Assembly: GCA_011800155.1 (NCBI GenBank)
Contig: CM022369.1
Coordinates: forward strand, 3,472,001-3,536,000
DNA length: 64,000 nt
From: Flammulina velutipes
Taxonomy: Eukaryota > Basidiomycota > Agaricomycetes > Agaricales > Physalacriaceae
Reading direction: 5' to 3'
The notes beneath the pieces are model-generated. The model did no database searches. It had not been told where the DNA came from and saw nothing but the letters and a program-made list of their open reading frames with translations. The stretch's first letter is position 1; every line of letters begins with the position of its first letter. A program made the position numbers and the translations under genes. This document shows positions 22,525 to 34,782 of the stretch, piece by piece.

Positions 22525-22789
22525 AAGAGTGATAGAAGACTGAGCCAAAGAGTATCCAAGCCCCCCAGCGGGTGAAACTGGCAAGAGTTAGTAGAAGATG
22601 AAGGTTAAAAGAAGGTTATAGTATGAAATGATGAACACATGTTGGCTTTGCGTGTTCATTTTTCAGACTTTTATTTCATTCGTATCTACGAGTCCTGGAG
22701 GACTCTCCATGGCTTTATATAAACTATGTGACCATTTATAAGCTCTTCTGGAGTCATTTCAAAGAGTACATAGTACACAAATCGCAGTA

Positions 22790-24271
22790 CATCTGGAAAA
22801 AGGTAATTTCTTTAAGTTATCTATAGTCAACTTAAAGCTGTTAGGTTGCTAAAGTTACAAAAGTCATGAAAGTTGTCTACGAGCATGGTTAAACACGACA
22901 CTTATCTTAAGTTGCAGTAAGTCACTCAGAAGTTAGAGTAAGTCACTCAGAAGTTACACTCAAGTTGGAATAAGTTGAGAGCTGTGTTTAACCATGGCCT
23001 AAGATGTTTCAAAGTCAACTTGAGTCTAACTTGAGTCTGACCTAAAGCTGTCTAATTCTATCAATATAATAACATTTGATTAGAAGCTAATCCAGTCAGA
23101 TATCATACAATTTAGATAGAAAACAATCAATTATTATTGCAACTATCAATAAACAGATACAATATACACTATCAAGTAACTAGCATACAATAGTTCAAAA
23201 GAAATACTAAAAGAAAGAGCAGATTAGTCAAAGATACAAGTCAAAAGAGCAAGACACATACCAGAACAGTGAACACAGTCAAAAGAGAGCACTCTTGAAC
23301 AAGAGACAATGATTAGCAAGCATAAGAAAAGAAGAAGCAAGTCCACATACCAAGAGAACATTCAAGACTTGAAGATTTAAAGAGAGAACATGGAGGAAGG
23401 ATGTCAAGAGAGGAATGATGGGATCAGAGCTCAGCTCTGGTTTAAATACCAACATGAAGTCACATGACCAGGGCATAGGGTTTGGGTCCGGAGGTCCGGA
23501 CCTAAATTGCCTGCCTGTTGGACTTGATCAATTCTTGATTCTTGATTTATCACTGTTCAATCAATAACTCTGTGGGATTTGCATGAAAGGTAGCAGACCT
23601 ATATATGGTTGGAAAGCGTTTAATTAGGGCTACAAGACGAGCCTATAACCATGGGAAAATAAGGGTGCAGCTCTGGCTATAAGCCATTCAATCAATTCTC
23701 TATTTCTTGTGTTCAAGCAATAGCACTGCTACACTTGACTGGAAGGTATAAGTATTATATACTGTCAGAAAGTGTTTAATTAGGCCTACAAGACACTTAT
23801 ATAATCATGGGAATCGCAGGGACGCACCACAAGTTATAGACAAAATAGATAATTTTACTCGTATTCTCTAGTCTCTCCCACTCACAGCATATCTACACCA
23901 TTGCTGTTAGCTAGTAGACAATGACTAGACAACTTGAGAGAACCTCAGTTGATCTTTAGGCACCTCAAGTTGACTGCTGTACTAGCTCTAACTTGAGACA
24001 ACTTGAGTGTCTTTTAGATAGAAGCTTCAGTGCAATTATCTTATGTTAACTGTGAAGCAACTATAGACAATACATAAAAAACATTTATCTGAAGTTAACT
24101 TTCTCCAACTTTGGTTAGCTTTCTGTGACTTGGGGCTGTCTTTAGTTGTGTGCTAGAATCCGAGTATCTTGAACCAACTTTTCTGACTAAAGACAACTTA
24201 TCTGACTTAAGTTACAAGCTTTAAGTAACTTTGACTTGAGGTAACTTAAGATTATAAGGCCTTTCCAGATG
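22790..24271. mobile_element. Family P transposon, copy 3 (1482 bp)
   Basis: Termini CATCTGGAAAAAGG and GGCCTTTCCAGATG. The central block (23210-23850) is nearly the same as in copies 1, 2 and 4. The outer parts are full of AACTTGAG/CTCAAGTT repeats. The flanks are TA and AC, so the 2-bp duplication seen for the other copies is not preserved here. No coding capacity. Confidence 0.75.
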
Positions 24272-24554
24272 ACTATGCGCTCCTCCTCAGATTCGGGCTA
24301 CCGGCACGAGATCCGGACGAATGGTGGCGCACTTAGTTTCGACCAGTAGTAGAATGCGGAAACAGATGTGAATTTCATAGACTATTCTACTACAGTACAT
24401 ATTCCAATCTCCCCACGACCACACGCCCGAAGGTACAATTTCATTGCGGCCTCACGAGTAGGTGCTGAGTCCTGACTCCTGGGAGGAATCAGGTATGCCT
24501 GCGTAGTTGAGAGCTACCTGTACACTATGGGATATAGTGTATATGTAAGCTGAA

Positions 24555-26016
24555 CATCTGGAAAGGCCTTATTCTCTTATGTTAACTCAAGTTACACTCA
24601 TACAAACTCTATAACTTAAGGTGGCTAAGTTATCTTGAGACAGATATGTTGCTCTAAGATACTCATATTCTAGAACATATCTTGAGATGCTTTTCAGTCA
24701 GAAAAAGATGACTGAAGTTGGATACAGTTGCTACAAGTTAAGTATTGTATACTTGTTATCTGAAGTTATACATAGTCAACTAGAGATAATTACACAGAAC
24801 CTCGTAACTGTAAGTAACTCAAGTTGTCCAAAGTTGGAGCTGATATTGCAGTCAACTTTGGGTGTCTAAAGCTCAACCTGGTTATTCCTAAGTTGTCTAA
24901 TAATTATCTACAAGCTTGGTGTGGGCATACTATAAACAAGAGAAACTAAAGAAATCCGAGTAAAATATGTATTTTGCCTATAACTTGTGGTGCGTCCCTG
25001 TGATTCCCATGATTATATAAGCGTTTTGTAGCTCTAATTCTACGCTTTCTGACAGTATATAATACTTGTACCTTCCAGTCAAGTATAGTAGTGCTATTGC
25101 TTGAACACAAGAAAGAGAGAATTGATTGAATGGCTTATGGCCGGAGCTGCACCCCTTATTTTCCCACGGTTTTGGGCTCGTCTTGTAGCCTTAATTAAAC
25201 GCTTTCCAACCATATATAGGTCTGCTACCTTCCATGCAAGTGCCACAGAGTTATTGAGTGAACAGTGGTAAATCAAGAATCAAGAATTGATCAAGTCCAA
25301 CAGGCAGGCAATTTAGGTCCGGACCTCCGGACCCAAACCCTCTGCCCTGGTCATGTGACTTCATGTTGGTATTTAAACCAGAGCTGAGCTCTGATCCCAT
25401 CATTCCTCTCTTGACATCCTTCCTCCATGTTTTCTCTTTAAATCTTCAAGTCTTGAATGTTCTCTTAGTATGTGGACTTGGTTCTTCTTCTCTTATGCTT
25501 GCTAATCACTGTCTCTTGTTCAAAGGTGCTCTCTTTTGACTGTGTTCACTGTTCTGGTATGTGTCTTGCTCTTTTGACTTGTATCTTTGACTAATCTGCT
25601 CTTTCTTTTAGTATTTCTTTTGAACTATTGTATATTAGCTATTTAATAGAGTATATTGTATCTGTTTATTGATAGTTGCAATGATAATTGACTGTTTTCT
25701 ATCTAAATTGTGTGATATCTGACTGGATTAGCTTTTAATCAAGATTATTATATTGATAGAATTAGACAGCTTCAAGTCAGACTCAAGTTAGCCTTAAGAA
25801 GACTTTTACATATCTTAAGCCATGGTTAAACACAGCTCTTAGCTTATCTCAACTTAAGTGTAACTTACGAGTAATTTCAGTTACCTTATTCTAACTTACG
25901 ATAAGTTGCGTGTTTAACCATGGCTTAAGTTAGCTTTAATAACTTGATTAACCTTACTAACTTAAAAGCTTTAAGTTATGATAAGTTAGCCTAAGAGGAA
26001 TAGTCCTTTCCAGATG
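24555..26016. mobile_element. Family P transposon, copy 4 (1462 bp)
   Basis: Termini CATCTGGAAAGGCC and AGTCCTTTCCAGATG, flanked by AA on both sides (24553-24554 and 26017-26018). It sits inside a predicted intron of the viroplasmin-domain gene. The central block is shared with copies 1-3 and the subterminal AACTTAAG repeats are like those of copy 3. No ORF of note. Confidence 0.8.
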
Positions 26017-26072
26017 AATATTCTCTATGAATACAAAACTTACAAGTTGTCATACACGCCAGGCCTAATCCC

Positions 26073-27505
26073 CATCAGGAAAAGCCTACTAGCCTAAAAG
26101 TATCTTGAAGCAAATGCAATAAAACAATATCCTACAAGCTAAGAAGGAACTCAGAGACATCTCAAGATCTCTCCAAGTAGTCAACATCAAACCTACCCTC
26201 TAAAAGACTCCTAAAGCTGTCTAAAAATATTCACACAGACTATATAGCTTAGAGTAGCTTTGAGAGTCTTGTAAAGTATCGTAAAATTACGGGATGTCTC
26301 TAAACATCTCAAAAAGCCTCGAGATGTTAGACATTGAGTGACTTGCTTTGGTCAGCTTTAGGATGCTTTATTGAACTCTTGAAATAATGAAAATGAATTC
26401 ATAATTCCAAGCTAGCTATTTCAACTAGTTCTCATAGCTATAAGTGTTAAAGACTTCTTAAAATCTGAGTAAAACATGTATTTTGCCTATAACTTGTAGT
26501 GCGTCTCTGCGATTTTCATGATTATATAAGCGTTTTGTAGCCCTAATTGTATGCTTTCTGACAGTATATAATACTTGTACCTTCCAGTCAAGTATAGTAG
26601 TGCTATTGCTTGAACACAAGCAAGAGAGAATTGATTGAATGGCTTATGGCTGGAGCTGCACCCCTTATTTTCCCATGGTTATGGTCTCGTCTTGTAGCCC
26701 CAATTAAACACTTTCCAACCATATATAGGTCTACTACCTTTCATGCAAGTCCCAGAGAGTTATTGAGTAAACAGAGATAAATCAAGAATCAAGAATTGAT
26801 CAAGTCCAACAGGCAGGCAATTTAGGTCCGGACCTCTGGACCCAAACCCTATGCCCTGGTCATGTGACTTCATGTTGGTATTTAAACCAGAGCTGAGCTC
26901 TGATCCCATCATTCCTCTCTTGACCTCCTTCCTTCATGTTCCCTCTTTAAATCTTCAAGTCTTGAATGTTCTCTTGGTATGTGGACTTGTTTCTTCTTTT
27001 CTTATGCTTGCTAATCATTGTCTCTTGTTCAAGAGTGCTCTCTTTTGACTGTGTTCAATGTTCTGGTATGTTTCTTGCTCTTTGACTTGCATTCTTGACT
27101 AATCTGCTCTTTCTTTTAGATATTTCTTTTAAACATAGTTAACTTGATACTTTATATAATGTATTAGTTGATAGTCTGATAAATAAACTGGATTTTCAAA
27201 GTCAATTTCTCTGTCTAAATTATGACTGTTTCAATCTCTGAAAAGCTATTCCAAGTATATTTAAAGCTATCTAAAGCTACTTGAAGTAAAGTTAAAGCTA
27301 TCTGAAGCATAGTAAAGGCTTGTTAAAGCTACTCTAAGTGCACTCAAAGCTATCATAGACATCTTCAAAGCATCTCTAAGCAAATGACAATCTGAACCTT
27401 GTCTTTAACAGCTCCGATGTCTTTCGCTGCTTCATAGCTTATAACTGCTCATGTTGACTATAAGTTTCTATAACTATCTTCAAGCTGGATGGTCATTTCC
27501 TGATG
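26073..27505. mobile_element. Family P transposon, copy 2 (1433 bp)
   Basis: Termini CATCAGGAAAAGCC and GGTCATTTCCTGATG, flanked by CC on both sides (26071-26072 and 27506-27507). It is the same length as copy 1 and nearly the same sequence in inverse orientation. It interrupts a coding exon of the viroplasmin-domain gene; deleting it plus one CC restores the frame. Non-autonomous. Confidence 0.85.
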
Positions 27506-28304
27506 CCGATGTATACAGCATACCAGGCGGGGCAGGACATGCCAGTTCCAATAGGCGTGGGGGAAGAAATCATGTGCGTTGCAGGGCGGACGAGAGTAAT
27601 GCTATAGGTCGGCTTTCGACGAATGAGAGGATGCTCTGTATCGCGAGTAGAGGCGACCCATTGCTTCGACAGAGCAAATGTGTACGCATTGTTGGCATCG
27701 CGGCGGGAGTGGTAGCTTATGCAGATAGCGCCAGATTGTTTGGACATCTGGGCATCAGCATCAACCCTGATAAGGGTAGTCAATAGTCTGGTGGCGGAGA
27801 TATTCAATACGAACGTGTACCAATGGATGTAGACACCGGGAACGATTCCGATAAAGACAACCCAGGCAGTGGGCCTCAGATGATATCTGATGCGACTGCC
27901 TACTGCCTTGACGGGAGTTCCATTGCGCTGGGCAGCCGCTCCCGTAGACCTTGAGATATATTTTGTTAGTGAGAGTGTAAGGGAAGTCATACAGTACCAA
28001 CATACCAGTATTGCGTCATTTGTGTATTCCCGACGGCATACACAGTGAGCAAGCCAAGTCGTTTGGCCAGATCGTCGTCGTCGTCGTCGTCGTCATCATC
28101 CTGAACGACGATTACTGTCTCAGTAGAGTCAGACGAAACGGCTGTAGCAGTCGAAGCGGTCGTCGAGGGAGAAGGCGGTTCGATGGCGGTTGGACTCGTA
28201 CCGACGTTGAGATTACTCATGGTGGTGGGAACAGAGGAAGGAAACATCATGGCATCAATTTTGAGACAAGTGAATACAAACAAACACGGGTCAAAAGACC
28301 GAGA

Positions 28305-28925
28305 CTACATCCTATAGAACACTACAACGAATGTGATCAGCATGAGGATGCAGATTATGGCCCAGGGGTTCTTGAGAGAGCTGGGTAAAAATTAATGAGG
28401 ATGAGTTATCAAGTCCGGAGATAGCCTGCTTACCGAACAAAGTGAGGAGTCTGGCGAACGACTTGAACATCCCCCACGTTCCAGCTAGTGTTGTAGAGTC
28501 GAAGGGCCTCCGCCTGGCTCTTGACCTTGACCATGTAGAAGTTGGGGTACCCTTGGACGTAGGAGGACACCTGCTGGCTAAAAAAAGACGATGAGTGGTG
28601 GAGGCGAAGGGTACCGAAGAGGAGGCGTACCCGTCGATGAGAATACCTGTGCGGGCGCCACGAATAACACAGTAAAAATGGAATTTGTTGCCGTTGAAGG
28701 CAGAGCGCCGAAACAAGGTGGGACGCAAGTGCTCGCGAGGAACAGTGCTGTAGGCCCGCCCAGCGACCCACGGAGCAGAGGGGTTGACATACGCAGCTGG
28801 GCTAATATGAGGGTCATCGAGGTAAATAGGATCCTCTGCTTAGACAATAAATATACAGACGTCTGCAGTGGTGCCAGAGACTCACCGCTGACTTTATCAG
28901 TGAACATGTTGCTGTTGGTAGACAT
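28305..28925 (-). CDS. Small tail-anchored viroplasmin-like domain protein
   Basis: Four exons give a clean 154-aa protein: 28925-28886, 28835-28631, 28577-28434, 28380-28305 (TAG at 28305-28307); introns are 49-53 nt. Residues 1-60 are a soluble lead (MSTNSNMFTDKVSG, HISPAAYVNPSAPWVAGRAY). Residues 61-125 resemble the viroplasmin/RNase H1 N-terminal fold (FYCVIRGARTGILIDG, VSSYVQGYPNFYMVKVKS, QAEALRLYN), though the usual aromatic after TGI is replaced. The C-terminus is a single hydrophobic helix with a basic end (NPWAIICILMLITFVVVFY), i.e. a predicted tail anchor with the domain in the cytosol. It lies head-to-tail 22 bp from the larger viroplasmin-domain gene, so the pair probably arose by tandem duplication. 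Function unknown. Confidence 0.65.
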
Positions 28926-29263
28926 TTTGGGCGAGACGATACGGGGGCTGGATGACCTGAAAAGAGCGGACACGCACGACAAGAATATATAAGTGTCTGA
29001 AAAGATGGACGGACTTACCAAATTGGTAAACCCACATGTCAATACCAAATGGAGTAAGAATTTTAGAATGTTTCTGATATCCAAAAAACGGGGCCGTTGA
29101 CACGTCAAAACGTTACACAGGGAGGTGCTAGACCGTTTCCATGAGAAATAGTTAGATCTAAGATATTTCTCAGATGTTTTTGCTCGAAGGGGTACAGCCC
29201 CTGACGGTGCAGAAGTGGACTTGCCTGTTTCTCTGTTTCACGTGTCTTGTCTTGTATGTCACA

Positions 29264-31143
29264 ATGGTCGTCGTGACGTCAAAGAAGCCTACGGGCAAGT
29301 CGCCTTCTGCTGGTCCAGTTAACGTCTTTCGTGCCATTCCTACACATGCCGCTGTCGCTGTCAAAACCTCAAAAAGGAGTGTACCCAAAGTCGAACGAAA
29401 GAACCACAAAGGTTGGATGCAGGGACTTCGTGAGGAGCTTATATGCCCCCTCATTCCTGGTTACGTCGACGCGCTGGAGATCAGTAAGGCGGCGGGCACA
29501 CTGAAGATGAAAGAAATTCAGCACATGTTCCATACATATTTCCCTTGGCCCCTCGAAGATTGGGAGGAGCTGCCTCGTCCACTCAACAAATATGACCCTT
29601 TGGCACCTCTCCCTCCCCCTGTTCCCCTCACGGAGGAGCGCAACATCTTGTGGGCGAAGCACATGAATACTATGAACAGTGTGAGTGAATTGAAAATGTT
29701 GATAAAAAAAATCGCTGATGGTAATGCAGAGGTTGGAACGCTGGGTGAAGTGGCGCATTGGTGCGTCACCTCGGCGTGCTGCTGCCTCTGGCCAACGGGT
29801 TGATCCCAACGACCCCATGATCTGGATGGTTAGCCAGATGGTCGGTCAGAAAAAAAAAGGTGAAGGCACGCTCTGGAGCCCAACAGTACCAGCACGAGCA
29901 GTATGTCGCGTCGGGAATGGAGGCGGTAGTTGAGGCCGAATTTGCGAATCGTCCTGACAAGTCGGTGAAAAAGATTCCCCTGGCGCTGAAGCAGCGGGTC
30001 GCGAGGGAATTCTTCGCGAGACTTTCCAAAGAAGAGCAGGACACCTGGGTGGCGAGGGCTAAGAGCGAGGCTGACGCCAAACGTATCCAGATACAGGAAA
30101 CAGACAACGCAGCACTGAAAGACAACCCTGCGGTCATTGCTACGTGAGTGGCTATCTTATCTTGTTGGGTATATGAACTTACCAGCGCTCCACAGATGTG
30201 TTCGCAACACACCGTCCTTGATTTCAAAGCTATCCAATAGTCTCAATGTTAACGCGGGGCTGAAGATGTTTACGATGGTAGCGGGGCCTATGGGAATGTA
30301 TGATGGCCAGGTCGGCTATTTCGAGTGAGTTTTCCTTCAAGTCTGGTGAACAAGGGCACTTACCATGTTTCCTTTGTAGCATAGCAACATCGAAGAATAG
30401 TCGTGGGACAGGCATGTCGTTCATGGAGTGGCTGGGTCCTCAGCGCTCCTCCGATCTTGTCGAGGCATATATGACCTACGTCGAGACATGCATCACGCCT
30501 GCCGATAAGAAGCGAGTTATCGCCCGAGATGACAGTGTTCCCGACTGGAGTAAGACCCACAACACGTTGAACGACGCTGCGACACGGACGGCATCCTTTA
30601 GAGATGTTGGTGACGTAAATGGTGCCGATAAACATAGGGGCAACAGAGATGACAACGAGGACGAGGACGAGGACGAGGACGGGGACGGGGACAGGGACGG
30701 GGACGAGGAGGATGAGGACAAGGGCGAGGATGATGAGGATGACATGGACGAGGATAGAGATGGGGTCGGGAATAGAGACGAGCGTCGAACGGGTACTCAG
30801 CATCTCCGGAGGAAATCGACCAAGCTTTCTGCATCATTCTTGACGGCAGCAGCTCCTGTAGCTGGTTCTGTATCTGAGGCCAGAGCAGAGGCGCCCAAGA
30901 GGCGCCCTAAGCCACGTCCTGCCTGGACAACGGAAAGGCGGGATGATGATTTGACTGGCGGAGACGCTGTGATGAAAGCGAGCACGCTGCAGATTTTGCA
31001 CCGGAAGAGAGCTCGTCAACAAGCGACCGTTGAAAGCGACGAGGAGAGTGAGGCTGAGGGCGCTGGAGAAAGTAAACGTCAGCGAATTGGATTGCAGGAC
31101 ATCACAAACTTGGATTTACCTCCAGTGCCTGATATGGATACGG
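29264..31143 (+). pseudogene. Agaricomycete-specific HMG-like protein, 5' part
   Basis: Four exons (29264-29680, 29730-30143, 30196-30324, 30380-31143). Exon 1: basic N-terminus (VTSKKPTGKSPS), then YVDALEISKAAGTLKMKEI and a proline-rich stretch. Exon 2: RLERWVKWRIGASPRRAAA, then an HMG-box-like helical region (YVASGMEAVVEAEFANRP, LKQRVAREFFARLSKEEQDT). Exons 3-4: GLKMFTMVAGPMGMYDGQVG, YFDIATSKNSRG, a long Asp/Glu tract (30640-30770), and a nuclear-type basic region. This order is typical, from memory, of a large Agaricomycete family of unknown function, often near transposons. A run of nine A (29850-29858) breaks the frame in exon 2, and a foldback transposon cuts the gene at 31143/31144. 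The start at 29264 was preferred over 29174 because the extra residues would form a membrane helix not expected in this family. Confidence 0.6.
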
Positions 31144-34100
31144 CACCCTATGCTGTACCCAAATAGAAATTTAGACGGTAATTACGGGGCCCGATATTCC
31201 AATTTAGACGGCTAATTACCGCCCATAAGCTACCGCTTAAATTGAAATTTGGGAAACCCGCTGATATAATCCCTAGCCTGGCCCGGGATTTCCCAATTGG
31301 GAGGGAATGATGCAATGGGCTGTAGCCCCAGGGAAATGCAGATCAGGGGAATGATAGCATTGATGGATTGATGATGAGATGAGATGTGAGATAGCTGATA
31401 GGGAATTGATAGCAGGGTACCAGGGTACCAGGGTACCAGCATAAATGCTGGGCTATTGCCAGGATATAGAGTGAGTATGGATGGTGTATATAGAGGATAA
31501 GAAAAGAAAAGTCTTGTAAACAACAGTAATAGGTAGGAACAGGTGGTAGCTGCTGAAACCAGCCATGAACGATGTGTGGCGCATTTTTGACGAGGAGCAC
31601 ATATCTCGGATCCACCAGGCGTCAGTTTGGCTGTATTCTCCTCCAAATTTAGATGTGTGCAGCGCAAAGAACCATGTAAAAACACGAAGATTTGGCTGAG
31701 AAACAAGCAGAACATTATTGAAAATCCATCAAAAAGCACCAAAAAGGGAGCAGCACTTTGCCCTCGCATTGAGGTGACCTGAAATTACTTGGAGATCGTC
31801 CATAGACCTTTGGGGCATTGTATATAACACTTAGTTAGGTCCCCAGGTCAACAGAACCCTTGTATATGATCAAAATACCCAAAAATTCCGCCACACTTCG
31901 TCGAGCCACCCCACCTGCTTGCCATTATTTGGGGACATCTTATATTCGAAGATATATGTATATAGCCCTATAATCATGAGTTAGATGAGGTCTGGAGTGT
32001 CAAAAATGCGGTCAAAAGCTTGGATATACCCCAAATAATGTTCCCCAAGAAAGCACACACACCATCAACTTGCCCTGACCTCTGGGTCATTCCAATGTGT
32101 TCTATTATCATTATAGATGATGTATTAACACTTCAGAGATGTTCCCAGTTTGGCAAAATGCGAATATAAATGGTACAATAATTTATGTCCCCTTCCTCTA
32201 CAGCAAGAATCACCCCAACTATCACACATCTGAGTGGTGGACTATTGATTTTACCATCATACAATGTGTTTTTAGCCTCCCAGAATATGTCCCAGGTTGA
32301 ACACCCTTCAATATAGAGCATGGACATTTGAGAATTAGTACAAAGATCATATCCTCATCATGTACCAAAGGGGTGTATCTTCGAGGTCTACCTATGACCT
32401 GGGCCCCAAGATATCATCTATATGATGTCAAATGACTATTAGAACAGTCTTAAAGATGTAAATATGCGAACCAGGGGGTGTACTTGAGGAGGAAGGCATC
32501 AGGAAAACCGTCCTTCGGGAAATTGCGACCTTTTTGTGAAGAAAAAGTGAAAATTCCAGGAATTCCAGAAATTGGTAAACTTCTCCGGTACCCCTTCAGT
32601 TTGTCAACAATTTGTGAGGATTTGTCGACATTTTTCCGGCATTTTTGAAGCATTTCCGTGACTATTCCAGTGCGATTTTCTATCTGGTATCATTTCAAAG
32701 GTAAGGCAAAGAAGTCATTCAAGTAGTCTATGACAAGCATAACTAGGTACATAGTCTAATTACAACTATAGTCCCGTAACACTGGAATCCGACGACATCA
32801 ATACTACTCCACTTCATCGACCACACGGTTCACAGTAGAGCGGGGGGGAACCGAACACGGAAAGACTACGCTGTCAAGGGCTCCATATCAGACGAAATTG
32901 ACGAGCTCACAATGAAATATACCTCACCAATATGCACATATCTCTGAATAATTCACGACTACCTCCCAACCTAGTTTTCGACGTGACACATTTGGCGCGA
33001 GAATGTCGTTGGGCGAAAGAGGACGATGAGCGAGAATGTGAGCGTCCTTTGTGCCGCGTGCGAAGTGAGGAGTGGCAGGTTGAGGCACTATACATGGGCG
33101 GACATGCATCAGAAAAGCTATGACGCACAGTAAGATAAATAGCCTCCCGTAACGAAGTCAGACGACGCACCTATTATGGTATAGCTCTGGTTGCCCCAAG
33201 GAATCCCAATGACATATCACTAGTGCGTGGCTGCATGACTAGAGACATCTTCAAGCTAGTTGCAGAGCGACGACGGCGAGGAAGTGTGGGCAGCGGTAGT
33301 AGGTGGCGGTGGTGGTGGTGAAAAACGAAGTGGCATGATCCCGGTACGAACCTGGATGCACGTGTGGGTGACGTGTCCTCACTTGGCAGTCGGAGTTTCG
33401 GAGATTGAATGGACTTGGTGATTTCTTCCTTACTTTCCCCCGTTCCCCGCCATTGTCGAGGTCGATGAGGATGGTTTGTTTTTTATTTGCACAAGTGCGG
33501 TGGCATGGCATAGTGGTTATATACCATCTGCCACTGTATTTTGGCGGCTCATTGGTATCATTCGGTGGAATCTATAGTTCGAGAAGACGGGCCATATATT
33601 GGTGACCTATTGTTAACACATTTCTAACGAATCTGTCAGTTTTGTATGTCACTTGGAGCGTCCGTTACCAATTTGAGAGAATTCCGAGAATTTGTAGAAA
33701 TTTGTCAGAAATCTGCCGGGGACGGTTTTCCTGATGGGGTGAATAAGGGTTCACCTAATATCATGGATGTTCGCATTTTGACAAACTGGGGGGACCTCTG
33801 GGGTGTTAATACATCATCTATAATGATAATAGAACACATTGGGACAATTCAGAGGTCAGAGAATGTTGATGGTATGTGTGTTTTCATAGGGGACATTATT
33901 TGGGGTATATCCAAGGTTTTGACTGCATTTTTCACACTCAAGACCTCATCTAACTTATGATTAGAGCATTATATATATATATCTTCGAATATAAGGTGTC
34001 CCCAGGTCATGGAAAGTAGGTGGAGTGGCTCGATGAAGTGTGGCGGAATTTTTGGGTATTTTGACCAAATGCAATGGTCCTGTTGACCTGGGGACCTAAC

Positions 34101-34782
34101 TAAGTGTTATATACAATGCCCCAAAGGTCTATGGACGACCTCCAAGTAATTTTAGGTCACCTCAATGCGAGGGAAAAGTGCTGCTCCCTTTTTGGTGCTT
34201 TTTAAGGGATTTTCAATAATGTTTGGCTTGTTTCTCAGCCAGTTCTTCGTGTTTTTACATGGTTCTTTGCGCTGCACACATCTAAATCTGGAGGAGAATA
34301 CAGCCAAACTGACGCCTAGAGGATCTGAGGTATGTGCTCCTCGTCAAAAATGCGCCACACATCGTTCATGGCTGGTTTCAGCAGCTACCACCTGTTCCTA
34401 CCTATTACTGTTGTTTACAAGACTTTTCTTTTCTTATCCTCTATATACACCATCCATACTCACCCTATATCTTGGCAATAGCCCAGCATCTATGCTGGTA
34501 CCCTGGTACCCTGCTATCAATTCCCTATCAGCTATCTCACATCTCATTTCATCATCAATCCATCAATGCTATCATTCCCCTGATCTGCATTTCCCTGGGG
34601 CTACAGCCCATTGCATCATTCCCTCCCAATTGGGAAATCCCGGGCCAGGCTAGGGATTATATCAGCGGGTTTCCCAAATTTCAATTTAAGCGGTAGCTTA
34701 TGGGCGGTAATTAGCCGTCTAAATTGGAATATCGGGCCCCGTAATTACCGTCTAAATTTCTATTTGGGTACAGCATAGGGTG
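31144..34782. mobile_element. Foldback DNA transposon, family F, copy with nested insertion
   Basis: Perfect inverted ends CACCCTATGCTGTACCC / GGGTACAGCATAGGGTG, flanked by the exact 7-bp direct repeat GATACGG (31137-31143 and 34783-34789). Arms of roughly 1 kb (31144 to about 32160, and 33740-34782) are inverted copies of each other around a loop that matches the centre of the 36197 element. A family P element (32497-33736) sits in the loop. No transposase is present. The open frames in the arms (for example 31230-31769 minus and 34165-34653 plus) are the two copies of one arm and not genes. Confidence 0.88.
32497..33736. mobile_element. Family P transposon, copy 5 (1240 bp)
   Basis: Termini CATCAGGAAAACCGTCC and GGACGGTTTTCCTGATG (17-bp perfect TIR), flanked by GG on both sides. 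The host site is preserved uninterrupted in the centre of the element at 36197-39087 (near 37668-37685, GGAAGGGTGAA when read on the minus strand), which confirms a 2-bp duplication. It is more than 99% identical to copy 6 outside the retrotransposon inserted in that copy. No coding capacity. Confidence 0.9.

Larger units (their letters stand above)
24382..28283 (-). pseudogene. Viroplasmin (RNase H1 N-terminal-like) domain gene, split by two transposons
   Basis: Minus-strand gene starting at or just below 28283 (MMFPSSVP is the likelier start). Exon 1 has a Ser/Thr-rich stretch and a run of ten aspartates (28070-28100). After a 58-nt intron (GTATGT...CTCAAG) comes AWVVFIGIVPGVYIHW, then a 54-nt intron and SRRDANNAYTFALSK. 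The pattern (V/Y)xxxG-x2-PGVYxxW followed by a spaced A-x3-A helix is that of the viroplasmin/RNase H1 N-terminal fold, which binds RNA-DNA hybrid in RNase H1. A second domain starts WYAVYIG, is cut by a family P element (26073-27505) and resumes IRPGVYDN in frame at 26072. A GTAAGT donor (26038-26043) opens an intron that contains another element (24555-26016). The last exon (about 24498-24382) reads TREAAMKLYLRACGRGE and stops at TAG 24382-24384; its exact acceptor phase is unresolved. Confidence 0.55.

Noticed and set aside
28050..28110. Run of GTC/GAC repeats as a possible satellite or CRISPR-like array
   Set aside because: It encodes the poly-aspartate run in an exon of the viroplasmin-domain gene and is a simple trinucleotide expansion.
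30640..30780. GAGGAC-type repeat considered as a minisatellite
   Set aside because: It is in frame and encodes the acidic tract of the HMG-like protein.
31230..31769. 179-codon ORF, also seen as 34165-34653
   Set aside because: The two are mirror copies of one arm of a foldback transposon; similar frames in the other copies are not conserved as protein.
33490..33600. tRNA-like words (TGGCATAGTGGTTA, then AGTTCGAG) in family P copies 5 and 6
   Set aside because: The B-box-like word is poor and no cloverleaf forms; both copies share it only because the elements are near identical.
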